A stretch of 6,943 bases of DNA from Rhodospirillaceae bacterium (GTDB lineage Bacteria; Pseudomonadota; Alphaproteobacteria; Rhodospirillales; Rhodospirillaceae), in NCBI GenBank assembly GCA_016937315.1, contig JAFGWD010000234.1, forward strand, positions 1 through 6,943, given 5' to 3'. Below, piece by piece: positions 5,881 through 6,943 of this stretch (positions are counted from its first letter, which is position 1; each line of letters opens with the position of its first letter). The notes under the pieces are model-generated. The model did not search any database. It had not been told where the DNA came from and saw only the letters and a program-made list of their open reading frames with translations. Both the position numbers and the translations under genes were made by a program.

Positions 5881-6099
5881 GGAGACGTCGGACCGTCGAA
5901 ACGACCCGTGGTGGCATTTGGAAACAAGGTTGCCACCGGACCGGAAAACCGAAAGCCGAGGATGCCTCGACCTTGCGGGCCCTGTTGTATGCAAAACGTG
6001 GATCGGAAACCAACCTGTTTTCGGAAGTCGAGACATGCGTGTTGTGCATGGCAGGAGGTGTTATCTCCCACTTTCGTTATAGCTTTATGACAATAGGGC

Positions 6100-6943
6100 T
6101 CAGTAATTGGTGGCGATCATCTTTAACAAGAAGTCGCGGAACACGGCGACACGCTTGGAATGGCGCATTTCCTGGGGATAGACAAAATAAGAATCGAAGG
6201 ATGGTCCTTCAAGACTTGGCAGAACACGAACCAGATCCTTAACCTCGGACCCGAAGTAGTCCGGCAGAGCGCCAATGCCCAATCCGCTGCGGACGGTCTG
6301 AAGGATGCCGTGGACGTTGTTGACACGCAGGATTGGGCTCCGGCCTTCGGCGCTTGATGTCTGATAAGTCAGCAGCCAGTTCATGTTATCGATTGGTGGG
6401 CGGGTGTCTTCGCCATAGACGATGAGGCGGTGGGCGTCCAAATCGGAAATGCATTGTGGGGTGCCGTGGGCGCTTAAATAAGATGGCGCGGCGTACAAGC
6501 GGTACTGCATGGTGAACAGATTGCGCTGGATGAGGTCTGGCTGGTGCGGTGCCTTGAAACGGATACCGACATCGGCGGCACGCATGGCAAGATCCAATTC
6601 GGAGTCGTCAAGGACCAGGGAGACCTGAATTTCTGGATAGGCTTCGATGAATTCGCGAATGCGTGGGGCCAACCACATGGCACCAAAGGCCACTGTGGTG
6701 GTGATTTTGAAGGGGCCTTCGGGGCGGACTTTGCTTTCGGTCAGGCGGGCTTCGGCCATTGCCAGTTTAGCAAAGACGTCGTGCACGGTGCGATAGAGGT
6801 CTTCACCTTGTTCCGTCAGCAGAAGGCCGCGTGCGTGGCGGTGGAACAGAGGGATTCGCAGGCTTTCTTCTAGCGCACTGACTTGGCGGCTGACCGCTGA
6901 TTGACTGAGGTTAAGGACGTCCCCGGCTCGCGTGAAGCTCCCC
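6100..6943 (-). CDS. LysR-type transcriptional regulator, N-terminus outside the window
   Basis: The visible part is 280 residues and the stop is at 6102-6100. The frame remains open to the window edge, and the first visible residues, GSFTRAGDVLNLSQSAVSRQVSALE in effect, lie inside the winged helix-turn-helix. About 15-20 N-terminal residues are therefore missing, for a normal total near 300. After the wing (LFHRHARGLLLTEQG) and linker helix comes the substrate-binding effector domain, from about residue 70 (GPFKITTTVAFGAMWLAPRIREF), with DSELDLAMRAADVGIR, a DLIQRNLF segment and the GLGIGALPDYF signature near the end. It would bind an unknown effector and control promoters, classically its own and a divergent gene that here lies outside the window. 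A GTG at 6786 is not the true start because it would delete the DNA-binding domain. The target is unknown. Confidence 0.92.
   Translation of the reverse strand, partial: GSFTRAGDVLNLSQSAVSRQVSALEESLRIPLFHRHARGLLLTEQGEDLYRTVHDVFAKLAMAEARLTESKVRPEGPFKITTTVAFGAMWLAPRIREFIEAYPEIQVSLVLDDSELDLAMRAADVGIRFKAPHQPDLIQRNLFTMQYRLYAAPSYLSAHGTPQCISDLDAHRLIVYGEDTRPPIDNMNWLLTYQTSSAEGRSPILRVNNVHGILQTVRSGLGIGALPDYFGSEVKDLVRVLPSLEGPSFDSYFVYPQEMRHSKRVAVFRDFLLKMIATNY

Larger units (their letters stand above)
5824..6069 (-). ncRNA. candidate structured small RNA or LysR 3' UTR-derived RNA
   Basis: The 337 bases between the two flanking genes (5763-6099) hold no convincing protein gene but many short stems: CATGC/GCATG (6034-6038, 6046-6050), CGAGG/CCTCG (5957-5961, 5965-5969), CGG/CCG around AAAA (5942-5951), GGTGGCA/TGCCACC (5910-5916, 5931-5937) enclosing a GAAA-capped stem, GTCG/CGAC (5895-5898, 5902-5905) and ACGTC/GACGT (5874-5888). 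The series ends at the strong minus-strand terminator. TATAAC (6081-6076 on the minus strand) is a good -10 match that would start an RNA near 6069, about 245 bases long, but no -35 is evident. The alternative is a long structured 3' tail of the LysR mRNA, possibly processed. The inner G-T pair of the GAAA stem folds better on the plus strand, so the strand of some stems is open. Confidence 0.35.

Noticed and set aside
5546..6049. Minus-strand open frame crossing the terminator and the 3' end of the GNAT-nitrilase gene
   Set aside because: It has no proper ribosome binding site, passes through a strong intrinsic terminator and becomes antisense to a real coding region, so it is probably spurious.
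5719..6090. Plus-strand open frame through the hairpin-rich region (also one starting at TTG 5973)
   Set aside because: Composition is Pro/Arg/Lys/Cys-rich with no recognisable domain. It starts inside the upstream gene or at a rare codon without a Shine-Dalgarno, and the DNA is better explained as structured RNA.
5763..6099. 6S RNA, tmRNA or a tRNA in the hairpin-rich gap
   Set aside because: No CCA-ending acceptor stem, T-arm GGTTC motif or 6S-type large open bubble could be recognised by eye.

Overview
The window looks like chromosomal DNA from an alphaproteobacterium, most likely in or near the Rhodospirillales. This is an inference. It rests on GC-rich coding with G/C-rich third positions, the protein styles (an MtgA with the STLSMQ variant of the GT51 motif, and a LysR protein with a GSFTRAGDVLNLSQSAVSRQ-type helix-turn-helix), and candidate small RNAs with anti-Shine-Dalgarno motifs of the kind known from alphaproteobacteria. 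The genes are mostly ordinary housekeeping and metabolism. I see no phage, transposase, CRISPR, tRNA or rRNA.

Layout. (1) 2-2367, plus strand: a tight operon with the tail of pxpB, then pxpC, pxpA and ybaK. PxpABC form the ATP-dependent 5-oxoprolinase that opens the ring of the damage product 5-oxo-L-proline to give glutamate. YbaK hydrolyses mischarged Cys-tRNA(Pro). (2) 2402-3100, minus strand: mtgA, a membrane-anchored peptidoglycan glycosyltransferase, convergent with ybaK. (3) 3101-3215: a divergent promoter region. (4) 3216-4007, plus strand: a crotonase-fold enzyme that lacks both hydratase glutamates and carries an isomerase-type Asp instead. (5) 4194-5762, plus strand: a two-domain protein, an N-terminal GNAT acetyltransferase fused to a C-terminal carbon-nitrogen hydrolase (nitrilase superfamily) with an intact Glu-Lys-Cys triad. 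(6) 5763-6099: 337 bases without a convincing gene but rich in hairpins and ending, on the minus strand, in a very strong intrinsic terminator. (7) 6100-6943, minus strand: a LysR-type regulator whose N-terminus lies beyond the window edge.

The most interesting signal is non-coding. A 56-base element occurs twice, at 4014-4069 and 5825-5880, aligning without gaps at 44 of 56 positions, once after each of the two plus-strand genes. Read on the minus strand, each copy has a CCTCCC anti-Shine-Dalgarno stretch, a short AT-rich linker, and a GC-rich hairpin followed by a T run. This is the 3'-end architecture of an intrinsically terminated small RNA. The downstream copy sits at the end of a roughly 250-base structured region behind the LysR gene. 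I propose a small family of minus-strand anti-SD RNAs (or 3'-UTR-derived RNAs). The sequence supports the elements and terminators well. Transcription and function are inference.
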